Counted from the first letter of the stretch, positions 37,640-50,500 are shown. The stretch: 64,000 bases of DNA from Polyodon spathula (GCF_017654505.1 NC_054534.1:13785693-13849692); one strand, 5' to 3'. A program made the numbers and translations. Notes: generated by a model not told the origin, from the sequence alone.

Positions 37640-37865
37640 CATTATTATTTAGTCATTTAGCAGACGCTTATGACTTATGGGTGTGAACTATGCATCACAA
37701 CTGCTGCTGCAGAGTCACTTACAACAGAACCTCGATTTTATATCTCATCCAAAGGACAGAGCACAAGGAGGTTAACTGACTTGCTGAGGAACACACACAG
37801 TGAGACAGTGGCTAGGATTGAACCTGGAACCTCCTGGTAACAAGCCCCTTTCTCTATTGAGTTGA
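37640..37865 (-). mobile_element. tRNA-derived SINE (MIR/V-SINE-like layout)
   Basis: The right part on the plus strand, GAGGTTAACTGACTTGCTGAGG then CACACAGTGAGACAGTGGCTAGGATTGAACCTGGAACC, is the reverse complement of a tRNA-like head: the minus strand shows a B-box-like GGTTCAATCCTAGCC (consensus GGTTCRANNCC). The left part, ATTTAGCAGACGCTTATGAC, is a widespread 3'-tail module of fish SINEs and LINEs. The 5' head is therefore at the right and the element points leftwards. Moderately diverged. Confidence 0.7.
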
Positions 37866-38105
37866 GCAAGCAGCTGGGCCGCCCTACTTTAGACAGTGAA
37901 ATCACTCACTTGTTCTGTGCTGGTGCTGGAGCGACACGACTTATCTTTACTTGCAATGCTTGTATGTGTTTTTTCACTGTTAATTCATTCACTGAAGAAC
38001 TAATTTTTCATGTGAGTGCATTAACTTACACCTCCACACTGATAATTATTAATAAAAGCAAAAGCACAATATTATTATTATTACAAAAGTGGACTGGCAG
38101 GACTT

Positions 38106-38130
38106 AAAAAAAAAAAAAAAAAAAAAAAAA
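38106..38130. repeat. Poly(A) run
   Basis: About 25 A on the plus strand, about 240 bp from the SINE; too distant and on the wrong side to be its tail. Confidence 0.95.
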
Positions 38131-39928
38131 TCAATCCCTAAATCCTGGGATTGGAAAAAGTGTCTGGAATTGGATTCCCTACTCCAGACCTATTGAGTAT
38201 CTTCATATTATACAGCGAGTGCCCATCAACAAGTTTTAATTGTCTTGCAGCTGATTAACACAAACAGACAACTGCACTAAACACTTTTACATGTACGCAT
38301 TTTGCTCAATTTTGACTGCCCGATATAAACATCTCCTTTCTACTTCAAATTAGTTATTAGTTACTTATAAACCTTTATTGGTGATATTAGTCACTCAAAT
38401 GGTGAGTGAAATTCCTGTGAAAAAGTCTTGAAAAACACATTAAATAAAGTACTCTGGCCATTTGCGTAGTATCAGTAAGTAAAAAGACCTGGGTTTCCAT
38501 TGGATCTCATAACATTCTTTTTTTACATATGTTTCTTTTACAGTCTGAAAAGCTGCTTTAACATTATGAAATGCACTTGTGAACCAGCTACGTAAATCAC
38601 CTTTAATGACAGCAACCAGATGTCACATTAGTGAGAGCAATACTCAGGCAAAGAGGTCAAGCGGTAAGTAATTTATAATTATGATTGTGGAGTCAAGCTT
38701 CTATATTTATTGTCACCTGCTACCTGAGGCATGTTCAATTATGTGCATTGATTATGCTGTAGTAGACTTACAGCACAAGAATAAACATTCCCTGAAAGAT
38801 TTGTATTGTCCCAGAGGCTATTTGACCGAAATGCCTTTTTCAATACTACATGGAATTAGTACCACAGTAATAACTGGTGAGCAAGTTTTTCAATGGGCTC
38901 ATCCAGTTGATATTTCCTGTAATAACCACCCGGTTTATGTAGCATCCTACCCCATCGTTGTGTATTACATTCTCATTATTCTCCATACAACATAATTGCC
39001 ACACATTGCCATTACCAATAGATTTTAGATGTAATTAGAAAGTAACTCAATAAAACTGAGCTATGTAAAATCACGAAGTATAATTAATAAGCAAAACACC
39101 CCTTCTACCTACCTAACTTGTTATTTTCCTTTTTTATTCAATCAATCAACAAAGGTTAAGAGGGCATTTCAACTGTGGCTGTATCACATCTCCACCTACA
39201 CACACATAATGTACTGCACTAATGCAACAGATGTAGGATTTCAAATATGAAGTACTATTACAGAGAGGACATTTGTAATGCTAGGAGGAAAGTAAACCTA
39301 GTTTCACAACCAAATCACAAACTCTAGATAAATGCTCTTTCACAGACAATACCGCTAACTGGACCTGAGCTAATTTACTTTTATAGAATTGAAGCAGGCT
39401 TAAATTATGTATTTTGCTCATCTTCTAACCTAATAAGTTCACTGAGTACACCTGTGTTGTAATGTTCTGCTCAAATGGATCAAGTTAAAATACACAGCGG
39501 GTCAACGTGACACAGACACTGTGATACACTAAACAGAAAACAATAGGCAAAACAAGAACACTGTAAATAGAAGATGGTTCATCATGGTTGCAAAAAGAAC
39601 CAAGACCACTGTATATAATACAAAGCTTAATTTTCAGAGACAACACAGATTACATGCAACCGTTTATTAATTTGATTTTGTCAACAAATGCTTGGGTGGA
39701 AACAGATTTGCTCTGAACGGCAAATCCTCTAATCAAGTAACATATCCTGGTAAAGATGGGATTAAAGTTTGTTCTGAGAAAAGAAAAATAAGTGTACCAT
39801 TACAGAGTACAAGGTTTCTTTGAATATGTGTTAATGTTCTCATTTAAACTGTTTGGATTTACTAAAAGAAGCATGTCAGTAACAAAGAGTACATCCCCTG
39901 CCAGAACAGCCCTGTTGCCAGGGACTTC

Positions 39929-40165
39929 ATTTAGATACTTTATTTAACATTGTGTTATCAAGTAAACTGCAAAATGATATTGCCAAAAGTCTCCCAGAAC
40001 CCATAATAGTAGAACACTATTTCATGTTAGATTTCAAAATTTTTCAAATTGTCAGTTTTTTGTTAATTAGGCCTATATGTAAAACTACAATACATTATGT
40101 AATTTAATATGTTAAAGTAACATTATTCAGCATATTTAATTTGATTTTATGAATTAAAATTAGTT
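39929..40165 (+). mobile_element. Tc1/mariner-type MITE, copy c (ends lost)
   Basis: Interior matches copy b in the same orientation: TTTAGATA-TTTATTTAACAT, AATAGTAGAACACTATTTCATGTTAGATTTC, ATGTTAAAGTAACATTATTCAGC. Both terminal repeats are missing, so this is an older fragment. Confidence 0.65.
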
Positions 40166-40794
40166 AATTATAATTATTTTTAATATACAGGCTATGGTTG
40201 CAGTAATTGTGTGGTATAGATTTCAAAACAGTTTGAATTGTTTTAGTGTCCTGTCCAGGCAGTTTCGGATATGTCCGGCCTTCAACCACTCCCCAGACAG
40301 AACAATGAACCAAAGCTTTCAGTTACATTATTCTTGTTTTTGTACTTTTTAGAAGATGAGTTTCCACAGTGACCTGATCTTCACCGTGTGACACCTCCTG
40401 GTGAAACACTGCATTTCAGTAGTAATCTGTGACAAACCAACTTCTAGTCAGATAACACCCTCTGGCATGCAAACGATGCAGGACAGGTTAACTAAACTGC
40501 ATATTGCATTGACCTCAATTTTTTCGTGAAGTATAACGCAACATACTTATGAGTTATATGTGGCCATTTCAATCCCAAAACATAATTGAGTAAACTTCCC
40601 CTTTACATGCCTATGGGCTACAGACATAATTGGATTATTTCTTCAAAGCAGCTCCACAATAAACGGATTGGGAAAACATACGGTCTGGTTCTTTACCAAA
40701 TACTTTCTTAACAGACAACGAAAAGGGAGTTACATAAATGGAATAAAATATTTGAGGCGTAACAAGTCATGGTCAAAGATCGCTTCTGAGAATC

Positions 40795-40796
<2 letters not shown>

Positions 40797-40833
<37 letters not shown>
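40797..40833. repeat. (CA)n microsatellite
   Basis: Uninterrupted CA repeats in the intron between exons C and D. Confidence 0.97.
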
Positions 40834-40835
<2 letters not shown>

Positions 40836-42372
40836 TAAATCAGAAAATGCTTTCATATTTACTGATAAATTAAAATGTACCAACATCTATAAACAACCAC
40901 AAGGGTTTGTCTAAACTTTGTTAAATATACAAAAGCTGTCTTTACTGAGCTGACATTGAAATGTGCTACTCTTTCTTAAATGCAAGCGCCTAGTAATATC
41001 TGAGCATAAAACCTACATTCCGTATCTATAAAGCAACCGAGCATAGAGAATATGCCAGCTAAATCAGGACAACTCACAGCAGGCACGTTTCACAGAAATA
41101 GCAGCTAAGCAAGGCATCACCTCAGGGGTTGGTAGCCCATCATTTAATCCAACTGAGACATTTCAAACCATTTCACTGCTTTTATTCAGGAAGATCAACC
41201 CTAGAGCATTTGAACCTTTGTAATTTTTAATTAGTAATACTTTTATTCACTTATGGTCTGTGGGTTACATGTACATGTCTCCCAAAACACATTTGAAATC
41301 AGGTGTTTCACATTCACATACAGTTTTTTGCATTTTAGTTTCACCCCTTTTTTTGAAAAATGTAAAAAACAAATTTGAAAAAACAAATATCTTAACTGTT
41401 ATTGCATGTTTTCCCTTCCACAAGACGACACTAATGGCAAAATAAGGCCGACTGCGCTAGAATCTATAGTAAATCAGGCATTTTGACTGGCTAAGAGGAA
41501 CTTAATGATTTGTAATTGATTTTGTCTTAACAGCTCTCGAATGTCATCATCGGAGATTCATTAGAGCTTTATAAGCAGGAGGCGCCACATCATATGCTGT
41601 GATTTGCCTGGTGAGTAGGTACAGTATGTGGAAAGCAGTGAGAATATTATTCCTATTCCTACACTCACAGTACCAACCAGAAGGTAACTTTCTATTTTTA
41701 GTTAATTGGTTTCACTAGTTAGCATAACAACCAAACCAGCATATTCGGGTCTTGCTATATCTCAGAAACTAAGCAAAGATTTTCTCATTGGCTATGTGGA
41801 AGAGCTGTATGAGGTGAAGTGATGACTATGGCGAGGTAAGACTTAACACCTTAGCTGTTTTAAGTTTTAACAAGGCATTGTTGAATTACTTTCAGGAAAA
41901 AATTTAATCAGCCATTCTGCGACAGCCCTTCTGAGAGTTTAAACAAGTTTTACTTACTATCTATTTTGCAACTGGGAATGTAGAACACATTTCAAAAAAA
42001 TTACTAAAAACGGCTTTGTCAGAACTATAGGTCCTCGGAACACCACTTGTTCTATTGCACATCACTATTTTTAGAAGCTGTTCCAGACCTGCAGGAGCTG
42101 AGACCCGATAGGCAAGGCGCCTTCTTAAGACTGATTCGGTAGTGTTCCCTGGCAGACCGACTGGGGTAGGCAGACAGAGCAACTTATAAAAGACAAAAGT
42201 TTCTTAGACGTTAGCCAATTACAAAACAAAATCAATAACTATGTAGCTTTATTAGCCCAAATAACAGATTGCATCAATAAAAACAGTCCTGCAGGTTTCA
42301 ATGTGTAATTTCTCTTAAGCTTAAACCAGCGCTAAAAATCAATGGTTAGAGCAGACGTTTCAGTCAACTCAC

Positions 42373-42498
42373 CACTTCATGAATTGATCGATTGAAGGCG
42401 TCGTCCTCAGTAAGAATTAACAAAATGATAAGTGCCATGTAAACGTGGTGTGAATTCCTGTCCTCCACGTGATAGAGAATCTCAAGGATTGGCATCAC
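42373..42498 (-). CDS. DYM: DYM exon C (dymeclin, internal coding exon)
   Basis: Exactly 42 codons in phase 0 on both sides. It reads [20 protein letters not shown], followed by a hydrophobic helix [13 protein letters not shown] and FNRSIHEV, all strongly conserved dymeclin sequence. The acceptor is CTTCCTTATAG and the donor is GTG|GTGAGT. The hydrophobic run probably forms a buried helix of the helical repeat fold rather than a membrane anchor, because dymeclin is a peripheral membrane protein; that is inference. No stop, frameshift or unusual residue was seen. Confidence 0.97.
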
Positions 42499-43861
42499 CT
42501 ATAAGGAAGAGACAAACATTTAATTCACAAAATACTGCCACAAAAACCACAGAGAGAATAATAGCACAGTAACTGGCGTTTACATGCTGACAACTACAAA
42601 TGGAAAACAAATGATGAACATGGTAAACTAATAATTATTACAGTTCTACAAAGACACTTGAAATATGGTAAAGAGATAGCAAAAACAATAGCAAAAATGT
42701 TTGTCTACTTGACTTAGTGTCCTGTAAGTTTGACCTAATATAGTTAAGTACAGCACTGACACACATTACAGAATGATAGTACAAATACAATATGTATACT
42801 GGATCATTTCCGACACAGAATGTTGTTATTTTCAGTCTTAGGTTTGTGTTTTGCAAATAGATAAACAAAAACAATAAAATAATTGACTTAACAAACAAAA
42901 ACAGCAGCAGTGAAAAAATACATAAGTTAAACAAATAATCATATTATCTGGCTCATTTGATCTACTTATTAGAACACACTAAGTTTGGATGTCATATTCA
43001 AACGTAAGGACATTTTAAATAAGCTTTTGAAGAGCATCATAATAAAAGCAGGTGTTTGAAACATGGAAACTGTCCAGTTTGCTATGTCATAAAAATTCAG
43101 ATTGAGGGCCAGGCAATAAAACAAGAAAATGGACCCAGTACTAAAGTATAGCTTAGTACAAAGTATTGTACGTTATTACAATAAATCCAGGTCATAACTA
43201 TGTACCTGTTTCTATATTCGTCACTCTAAATATTTCAAATGGCAACACACAATCTTTTTTTTTTTTCCCCACTTAAATATAGAAACCATTTAACAGTCGG
43301 TCAGGATATCTCTTGTTAATCCCACATTACTGCACAGCCACAAATTCTGAAGTGTCCCAAAAGCCTCCCATGTGAGACTCATAGGATCGCCAACTGAAAG
43401 GTATACATGCTACATTTAATACATTCTGAACCTGAAAAGATTAATAGAAGATACCGGAGAAGGTGTCAGCTGTCCAAAAGGTCCCATTTTGTCATAGATA
43501 CACTATAAATGAAAAGCGGAGGATTCTCAGACAGAATACATTTCCATCTTTATTTTCAGGATGTAAAGCTGGCATGGTCTCGGTGGTGCCATGAATCAGG
43601 AGGACGCAGTTGCGTGTGAACAGTTGCACTGAGCCTGCAGTAATTGTGTGTTTTAAGCCACTGCTTGACACCTGCTCCCATAATGAGCCTGTTACTCCAA
43701 TGTAGTATTTATATATGCAATAAACTCCCTCTGTGGTCAGCTCACAGTCTGTATGTTGCATTTGATTTGGAGATCTCTCTCTACAAGGTCTCGTTATTAA
43801 TATCATTGTTCTTGGTGCCCTATGCGCCATAGTCTACAAAAAGGTTATGCACAGAATCTTA

Positions 43862-43979
43862 ATTGTGTACCTGAGAATTATCCCACGAATAAGCTAGAGA
43901 GTCTTCTAAAATCACACAGCGTCAAGGGGGGTGGTTTAAGACCTCTGGATCATGAGTGGGATAATTCTCTGTACACAAT
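43862..43979. repeat. Long imperfect hairpin of unknown origin
   Basis: Left arm 43862-43886 (ATTGTGTAC..GAGAATTATCCCAC) and right arm 43956-43979 (GTGGGATAATTCTC..GTACACAAT) are complementary except for one indel and one mismatch. The 69-base loop contains a run of G (43925-43932). It falls at the start of a 150-codon plus-strand ORF (43822-44274) whose peptide I do not recognise. No family assigned. Confidence 0.7.
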
Positions 43980-44445
43980 GATGATTCAGTACAAAACCCT
44001 TTTATGCCACAACCGAGAAATTTCCTGCACATTGAAACTGTACATTTTAAATTTTAGATTTGTTATTTATGACAGACTTTATTGTCTGTCTTTATATCGA
44101 AGTGTAGTGCGGTTTAGAAAAAGCTATCGCTTGGTACCTCAATATGTTACAAATGTACCCTGGTATCAAGACTTGTTTCGTGTTGCAAGCGGTTTACAAC
44201 ATCCTTTGTTACGACAAGTGCCAGACATACTTACAGTAGCGGAAGTGCCACAGGGAGAGAGAACGTGCATATGAGATCAGATTTTTTTACTTGTTGAAAT
44301 ACTTTTAGACGATCTTTAAAGATGTATAGGTTAAAATCGGCCACTGCACGTCTGAATGCTCATGAGATAATTAAACAATTTGCCCTGCAGCACACTAGTT
44401 TGATCGGTGACAGTCATGTTGTGAGCTGTAATGTCTAAGCAGAAA

Positions 44446-44448
<3 letters not shown>

Positions 44449-44481
<33 letters not shown>

Positions 44482-44491
44482 GATTATTATT
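44449..44491. repeat. (ATT)n microsatellite
   Basis: ATT repeats with one interruption (TGATT). Confidence 0.97.
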
Positions 44492-45104
44492 AAAGTCAAT
44501 TTTTATTTCAGGGATTTTCAGTTCATTCAAAAACTGGAATGTTATGATGAGAGGTGAAACAGGTTTCTGTTATGATTTTCATGTAATGAAAAAGAACTAT
44601 GCCATGATTTTTTTTTTTTATTTCTACATCATGGTATAAACAATTTTATAAAATAATTTTCACACAATTTTCAGTTATATAGTCATATAAAAGTAGCTTA
44701 CATGAGTGCTGTAGTATTGTTTTAGATAACAAAGACTACATGCATGAGGTGTTCTCTAATTAAAGCTCATTAGAAGATAAGCAGACCCACCCTCATACTG
44801 ACATGATACAGCCATCTGAAATATTTTGGTATCAGAAGGCATGTATCAGGTAGTTTGTATCAAATACAAATTCCGCCACATTAAAGTGTTACAGAACCAG
44901 CAGTGTCACCAGGGTGGACATCTATACCCTATATTGTACATATATACAATCTGTATACAAAAACATATTACTTGAATGCTAATACTGTACTCCAAACCCC
45001 AACGGAACCGAGTAAAACCAATATGCTCCGAACAGAGAAATAATTTATAACTTTCTATTGAGCAAGTCTAGAGAGAGTTTACCATGTTATATCACAATTT
45101 TACA

Positions 45105-45640
45105 TTTTTACAGCACATTACAGATCCCCTTAGAAGGCTTTTGGAGCAGAACTAATACTCAAAAGCCAAAAATATTCACTGAATCTATATCCTTACTAGC
45201 CTGGAGTATAGAGTTCCAAAAACGTGCAGCATAACAGCTGAAAGCCTTAGCCCAACATGGTGCCGGGAGGTAAAACCAGCACCCTGAGATTTCAAACTGT
45301 GAGCAGGGATGTAGGAGTGTGCAGTTCTGTGTGGAAAAGGGATCCAAGGCCATATAATAAAAGCACCATACGGTAATTTACACCAACATAACAGCAGTCA
45401 GTTCTAGAGTAAATTCAAACCTGCCCGAGTAGTGGCTCAAGGGGCTATGGGCCAACCCTCTGGACATCAGCACAGGGGTTTTAACATCCTCAGCAGTGAC
45501 GCAAGTTTTTTTACACTCGATCATACTGGTTTGAGAGTCCTTTTCCAAAAAGATGCAGAGATTAGTTACAGCCAGGTTTGGACTGGAATTCTGTATGAAG
45601 TACGGGTCACCTGCTAACTCAAATTTACAAATAATCACAA
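45105..45640. repeat. Dispersed-repeat-like segment, class unknown
   Basis: Contains GAGTTCCAAAAACGTGCAGCA, CTGAAAGCCTTAGCCCAACATG and GAGCAGGGATGTAGGAGTGT. This phrasing resembles a common dispersed repeat in fish genomes whose start has an AGCGCTTTAC-type word, seen independently at 55800-55870. I recall the pattern but cannot name the family with confidence. ORFs here on both strands are not convincing. Confidence 0.35.
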
Positions 45641-45843
45641 GGCATTGACAGTTATTGGCTGAGAAGACATTTGACTTCTACCAGTAGGTTAATACCATTT
45701 TGTATGGCCATGTTCATAAATGCAATATATCATAGGGTGATCTAGGAAGTTATGAAGGAGTTGACTTAACTCCAGTTATGGCTCATACCATAAAAGGTTG
45801 ATTAAATCATTAGTGCTTAAAGGGCTAAAAGAGGTATACTTAC

Positions 45844-46022
45844 TAGATTATCCATGTCTGTTCGAGCAAGCATGTAGGTTCTGAAATTGGTATTTTGATG
45901 CAGCAAAGTGTACAGGAGTAAAGTGGCTTGGTCTGACTTCTGCTGCTCGCACAAAGCTGTATAAAGACTGTTAAAGTTGATCTGGAAAGTATGAGGATGG
46001 GAAGATGGGGGGGCAGAGCTAT
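45844..46022 (-). CDS. DYM: DYM exon B (dymeclin, internal coding exon)
   Basis: It holds two bases completing a split Asp codon plus 59 codons. Visible blocks are a Ser/Pro-rich start ([13 protein letters not shown]), then [29 protein letters not shown] and [13 protein letters not shown], which are nearly identical to vertebrate dymeclin. The acceptor is T-rich followed by ATTACAG, and the donor is CTA|GTAAGT, a strong consensus. The leading AT joins the final G of exon A to make GAT, which confirms the phase. It ends on a codon boundary (phase 0). The 1388-bp intron to exon A is the shortest one in the window. The protein here is predicted to be a helical-repeat scaffold with no catalytic motif known for the family. 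Confidence 0.97.
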
Positions 46023-47053
46023 CTGTAATGAAAAAAAAACATTTCAGTAAATGTATATTATAGCAGTTCCTATAGCGGATGTGCAGACAAAAAGCTGGGT
46101 GACAAGAGCATAAACAGTCATCTCAAAAAATGGTTTAAATCAAGTACCAAATAAAAGGCTCTAGTAAATATATCAGAATTATTATATATAAAATATAGGT
46201 ATGCATCTTTAAAACTCTATACATAGCCAAAACAAAACAACTCATTTACAGTCGGACCTTAGATGGTGCCACAGGGATGTGTTTCGTTCAACCCCTTGTG
46301 TTTTGCAGGTAAAACCCAGACATGTATTTTTTAGCTGATAAGAATGAATAAGAGCTATTTTATATATTTTTATGGGAAAATGCTTAAAAACAGTAGTTCA
46401 AGATTCACATCAAGCTGCTCTTGATTATTTGTGAAGTGTCCTCTTAAAAAACAAACACGTGGGAGGACATATTGTACAACAATTACATATACAACAGTTG
46501 CTCACTTGTACTAAATCTAAATCCGTTGAGGGGAATGTATGTTCTCTGCACAGAGAAATAACAACCTCTGTCTACGTTTGGTCAATAATTGCTCCTATTG
46601 GCTGTAAAATAGCAGAAGCTATCTTAAGCTATCTAGAGCCTAATGCTATTGCACAACATAAGGTTGAAGGTCAAATTTTTGAGAACCAAAGTTATACACC
46701 CCTACCAGAATGAGATGACTGTATGAAGAATTAACATTCTGTCACATTCTGAACACTCTTAACTTAAAACTTTTAAAAGCACAAGGGAAAACAATTGCCA
46801 CCAGAAACACATCTGAAAAATGAACAGCAGAAAAGTTTAATTCTCCTCAGTATTATAGTGAAGTCATACAAACAGTAAATAAATACTTTAAACACTGCTG
46901 CAAGGAAACATTGGGAAAAGGAATTTTAAATCAAAAGTTCTGTTTCTAATCAAAAACGTAACTAGCGACTGGAGGTGTTGATAGATTCAACCCAAAAATC
47001 CTTCCAATCACTTAGTCATGCAACTTTGCACATACGCAAAATTACAGAAGCCT

Positions 47054-47105
<52 letters not shown>

Positions 47106-47410
47106 ATAAACATCTGAAGTCCAATTCGCTTCATTTTAAGTGAAAACAGTCGTACCCTTTGCCAATAAAAATACAATTTTGAAGACATCATAACAAACAC
47201 TTCACACAGTGTTTTCACGACAGGGCGTAAAGATGTGGCAAGTCCTTTCCTATGTAGTGTTTTGAAAATCACAAGCACACCGTTTATAACAGAACAAAAC
47301 ATTTGGCCTAGATCTGCACCCTCAACAACCTTGAGGATTAGCAAGTCTATTTTTTTTTCCTTCAGCATAAAATCTCTTTAAATATGAACTTATAATTGAA
47401 AACCACAAAC
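46023..47410 (-). other. DYM: DYM intron between exons A and B
   Basis: 1388 bp with GTTTGT donor and ATTACAG acceptor. It contains a (TG)n array at 47058-47103. Around 46250-46470 there is sequence of unknown origin; the rest is unremarkable AT-rich DNA. Confidence 0.85.
47058..47103. repeat. (TG)n microsatellite
   Basis: TG repeats about 310 bp from exon A, within the intron. Confidence 0.97.
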
Positions 47411-47593
47411 CTTGTGTGTTTTTAAAAGACATGACAGCTTGTCTGTAAGGGTTAGGGGTGTCCGCCCCATCTGTAAGGTTGGCTAATCCAAGCAACAGAA
47501 GCAGGCTCTGATTGGATAGCGGCAGGGGCCGTTCTTCCTCAAGATTCGGTTTGCTTCCTGCTCCTCCTAAGGTAAAGACTGTCCACAAGCCAC
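47411..47593 (-). CDS. DYM: DYM exon A (dymeclin, internal coding exon)
   Basis: This exon encodes 60 full codons of dymeclin, a peripheral Golgi protein needed for normal secretory trafficking; loss in humans causes Dyggve-Melchior-Clausen dysplasia. Read on the minus strand, it opens after a polypyrimidine/CTGCAG acceptor with two bases that complete a split codon, then runs [14 protein letters not shown], later [16 protein letters not shown] and [14 protein letters not shown]. These blocks match my recall of vertebrate dymeclin roughly 260 residues into the protein of about 669. It ends CACAAG|GTTTGT and leaves one base (G) for the next exon. The stretch between GSK and LSNQ differs from mammals, as expected for a variable linker. 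It is the first exon of the gene visible here; no upstream exon was found between it and base 64000. Identification rests on recalled protein similarity and consistent splicing. Confidence 0.96.
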
Positions 47594-50500
47594 CTGCAGA
47601 AGAAAATTAACAACCTAGACCTTTGAAAAAGATGGTTCCTATCCCTTGATTTTCAGAATAATTGAATCTTGAACGGTCAAGGTTCCCTCAGAACATTCTC
47701 GGCTACTAGGTACTGTACCTCAGCTTACCTTCCATGTATCTTTATTTTGTTGAAGGGAGGCTCATGCTTTCACTTTTTACTAACCTTGAAGACGACAATA
47801 CAATGCTCCTAGCTCCGGCACAGATACTGCTGTCAAAATGAATGTCTCACCTCTAAAGATGAGAGAAGTTCCTATTGATTTTCTCTATAAAAATGCCTAA
47901 CTATTCTCCACCTGGGGCATGCTAATTCTTCAGTTTAATGATTTGCAGCATGTAGTCAAAAGGTCTTTAGAGGTCTGGCCTTGGAGCTTCATTGAGTTCT
48001 ATGGTTTCCTGCCTTCACGTGGAGTAATTAAATTGCACTGAAACAAACTTAACACTATCTCAAACAATATAAAGGAGGACAGAATGGAATTAGAGTATTG
48101 AATATAACAAAATACTGTCTGAATCATAAAAGGAAAAACATAAGTCATTCCACATTTCATAGCACGACTATTTGATCACTTGCATAAGATGTTGCTGTTC
48201 CAGCTGTGCTGGCTTTCATCAGTTTGAATCTCATAATAAAGACTGACCAGCTCACACTTACATATGTATACTAAATACAGTCAGCTTATGGCTGAGCATG
48301 TCTCCTTTCCTGTCAACGCTATTAATCATTTAGGTTAGACAACAGATTTAAAAATGTGTGCATAGTTCCACTTCAAACCCACTTTACATCATGATGGGGA
48401 AAACAAATATGATTTTAATCAAAAAACATGCTTGCTGAAACAAAAACTGCATGAGCAAGAGGTCACGTTGAATAACAATACAAAGAGTTCCGTTAACCTT
48501 GTCAGCCAGATATCCTACTACAGGCTTTAAAAGCAGTGTTCCTGTAAACAATGTTGAAAACATAACACAACTATTTGATAAAAATAGATCTCTCCCAATC
48601 AATTGTAAACAAAAACAAATTTTTTGCTACCTCGACTTCCTATGTAATCTGAACGATTACTAGGCAAATGTTCTATAACAAAAGAACATTTGATGTCCAA
48701 CCAACCAATGTAGAAGTATGTGCCAGCATGAGCATCTTGGACTTTTTTTAAAATCAAACACGGTAGATGAGTTATGTTCAGTGTGTGATTAATATGTTGA
48801 AGCAGTCCAGCAGCCATATACTTCTAATCAATATATTCAATTTGATTCTTTAGGTATGTCCTAGATCGCCTATTTTCTAACACACACCAAATTTCAGACC
48901 AAAGATTTACAGATAATACAATTAACAGGCTCATACCTTGGTACTTCGGTTTTCCAAAGAATCAGGAGAATAAATCATGTAGGGATAGGAAATTCTAAAC
49001 GTTTAAATGTATAAACTCTAAAGAAGTGGTTAAACGTTTAATGTTCTGTAAGCTTTTGGACCAAAACGACCGTTTACGTTTAGTACAATTTTTATTTGTA
49101 TGTTGAAACTATCGCACTAAAGTAAAGGACCACTGAGACACACCTGAAAACAGGTAGGCAAGGATTCTCTTTTTAAAATTTTATGTAAAGTTGTGTGGAT
49201 ACGTAAATTTGAATACTTCACGTTATTTAGTATTACCATATACAATTAACGGCATAAGGCGGCAAACATTATATTAAGCACTTAATACATTACTTGATTG
49301 TGTGTTGGTTTGACATTTTAAATAGGACTGGTGGCAATGTTTGTGCGGTTTATGTACACTAGTACAGTACGTAGAGGAGAGAGGCGTTTGATTTGAGTAT
49401 AGGGTTTATTTGCTTATAAAACACTAACCAGGGATGTCAGTATCAGAATGTAATATAAAGAGTGTGTGTGTAGATATGGCTTAAATGTTAAATGCTGACA
49501 CTGCAAAGCGTATTAACGTTCATAAAAATTTACCAAAAGCACATCCATAAAATCATATACTATAAATATTATTTTGCTCAAAAGAACTAGCTGCCATTCT
49601 ATTCTACTTTAATGCATATTTTTATATACATTAAAACCATGAAATGTTAATTAGGGACACTCAGTTTGAAATTAGAACTGCCTGTACTTAAAACGGAATG
49701 CATGCAGGAAGTTTTCTTTCTGAGTCCCCACTGCATTTTAAAAGGCCAAACACTGATAGCCGAGCAGATTTATCTTCTGCACGCTTAATGAATTAGTTTT
49801 ACTCACTTATGCACCCCAGAAGAAAAACACTTTCTGGCTAATTCAGTCTGGTGACTTTTTAGGCTATTAACGAAGACTAGACTTTTTCAGATATGATAAT
49901 CTCAGTGCTACACCAGCAACATTTCTAATTCCCATTGTCACGTCTAGCAGCAGCGAAGAGACAGCCTGACAGGCCGAGTTAAGATAAGCGTGTCTTGTGA
50001 CTGACCCCTGAACATCACTGGCACCAGGGAGACTAGACCAAGGCTCCAGGCCTCTGTGCCTTGGCATGAATGTTTCCTGAATGACTGGACCTTTTCCCAA
50101 AAGCCCCTGGCTTACCTCATAGCTAGTTGGCTAGCTTTTTTTAGACTTTGTAGAAATATAACCCTTCTCCTTTTCCTTTTTAAAGGTGAACAGCTGAAAA
50201 TTGTTTTTTAAAGCGCCCAGAGAATAATATGGTTGCACGCAAGACATGGTGTAAAAACACCCCTCAGGTCAAATACTGCTTTCGTGACTTGGGAGCTTTT
50301 CATCAAAAATTTGTTACAATCACCAGATGAAAAGATAAGCATTTTCTTAACTGCAGAATCATTATGCTGTTAGAAACAATTACAACCCTGTGACTGTTGG
50401 TCTACCCAATGTTCACACATGAATCCAACAGAGTATGTCTGGGAGCATATCGATCGGCCAAAAGAAACAGAAAACAAGAAGACGACAGCAAAATCAGGAA

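Larger units (their letters stand above)
32452..42372 (-). other. DYM: DYM intron between exons C and D
   Basis: 9921 bp. Recognisable content is limited to a weak hAT-like end near 34505-34580, another near 37335-37400, a tRNA-derived SINE at 37640-37865, a poly(A) run, a partial MITE copy at 39929-40165 and a (CA)n array at 40797-40833. Bases 32460-34500, 34700-37300 and 40850-42370 are AT-rich with no feature I can support. Confidence 0.85.
42499..45843 (-). other. DYM: DYM intron between exons B and C
   Basis: 3345 bp with GTAAGT donor and TTATAG acceptor. It holds an unexplained hairpin at 43862-43979, an (ATT)n array at 44449-44491 and a dispersed-repeat-like segment at 45105-45640. 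Bases 42500-43800 show nothing recognisable. Confidence 0.85.

Noticed and set aside
37900..38107. Plus-strand ORF at 37862-38107
   Set aside because: It starts in the tRNA-derived head of the SINE and ends at a poly(A) run; repeat-derived.
48384..48602. Minus-strand ORF with GTLLLKPVVGYLADKVNG, transporter-like wording
   Set aside because: Only a short hydrophobic resemblance; no splice frame and no family block around it.
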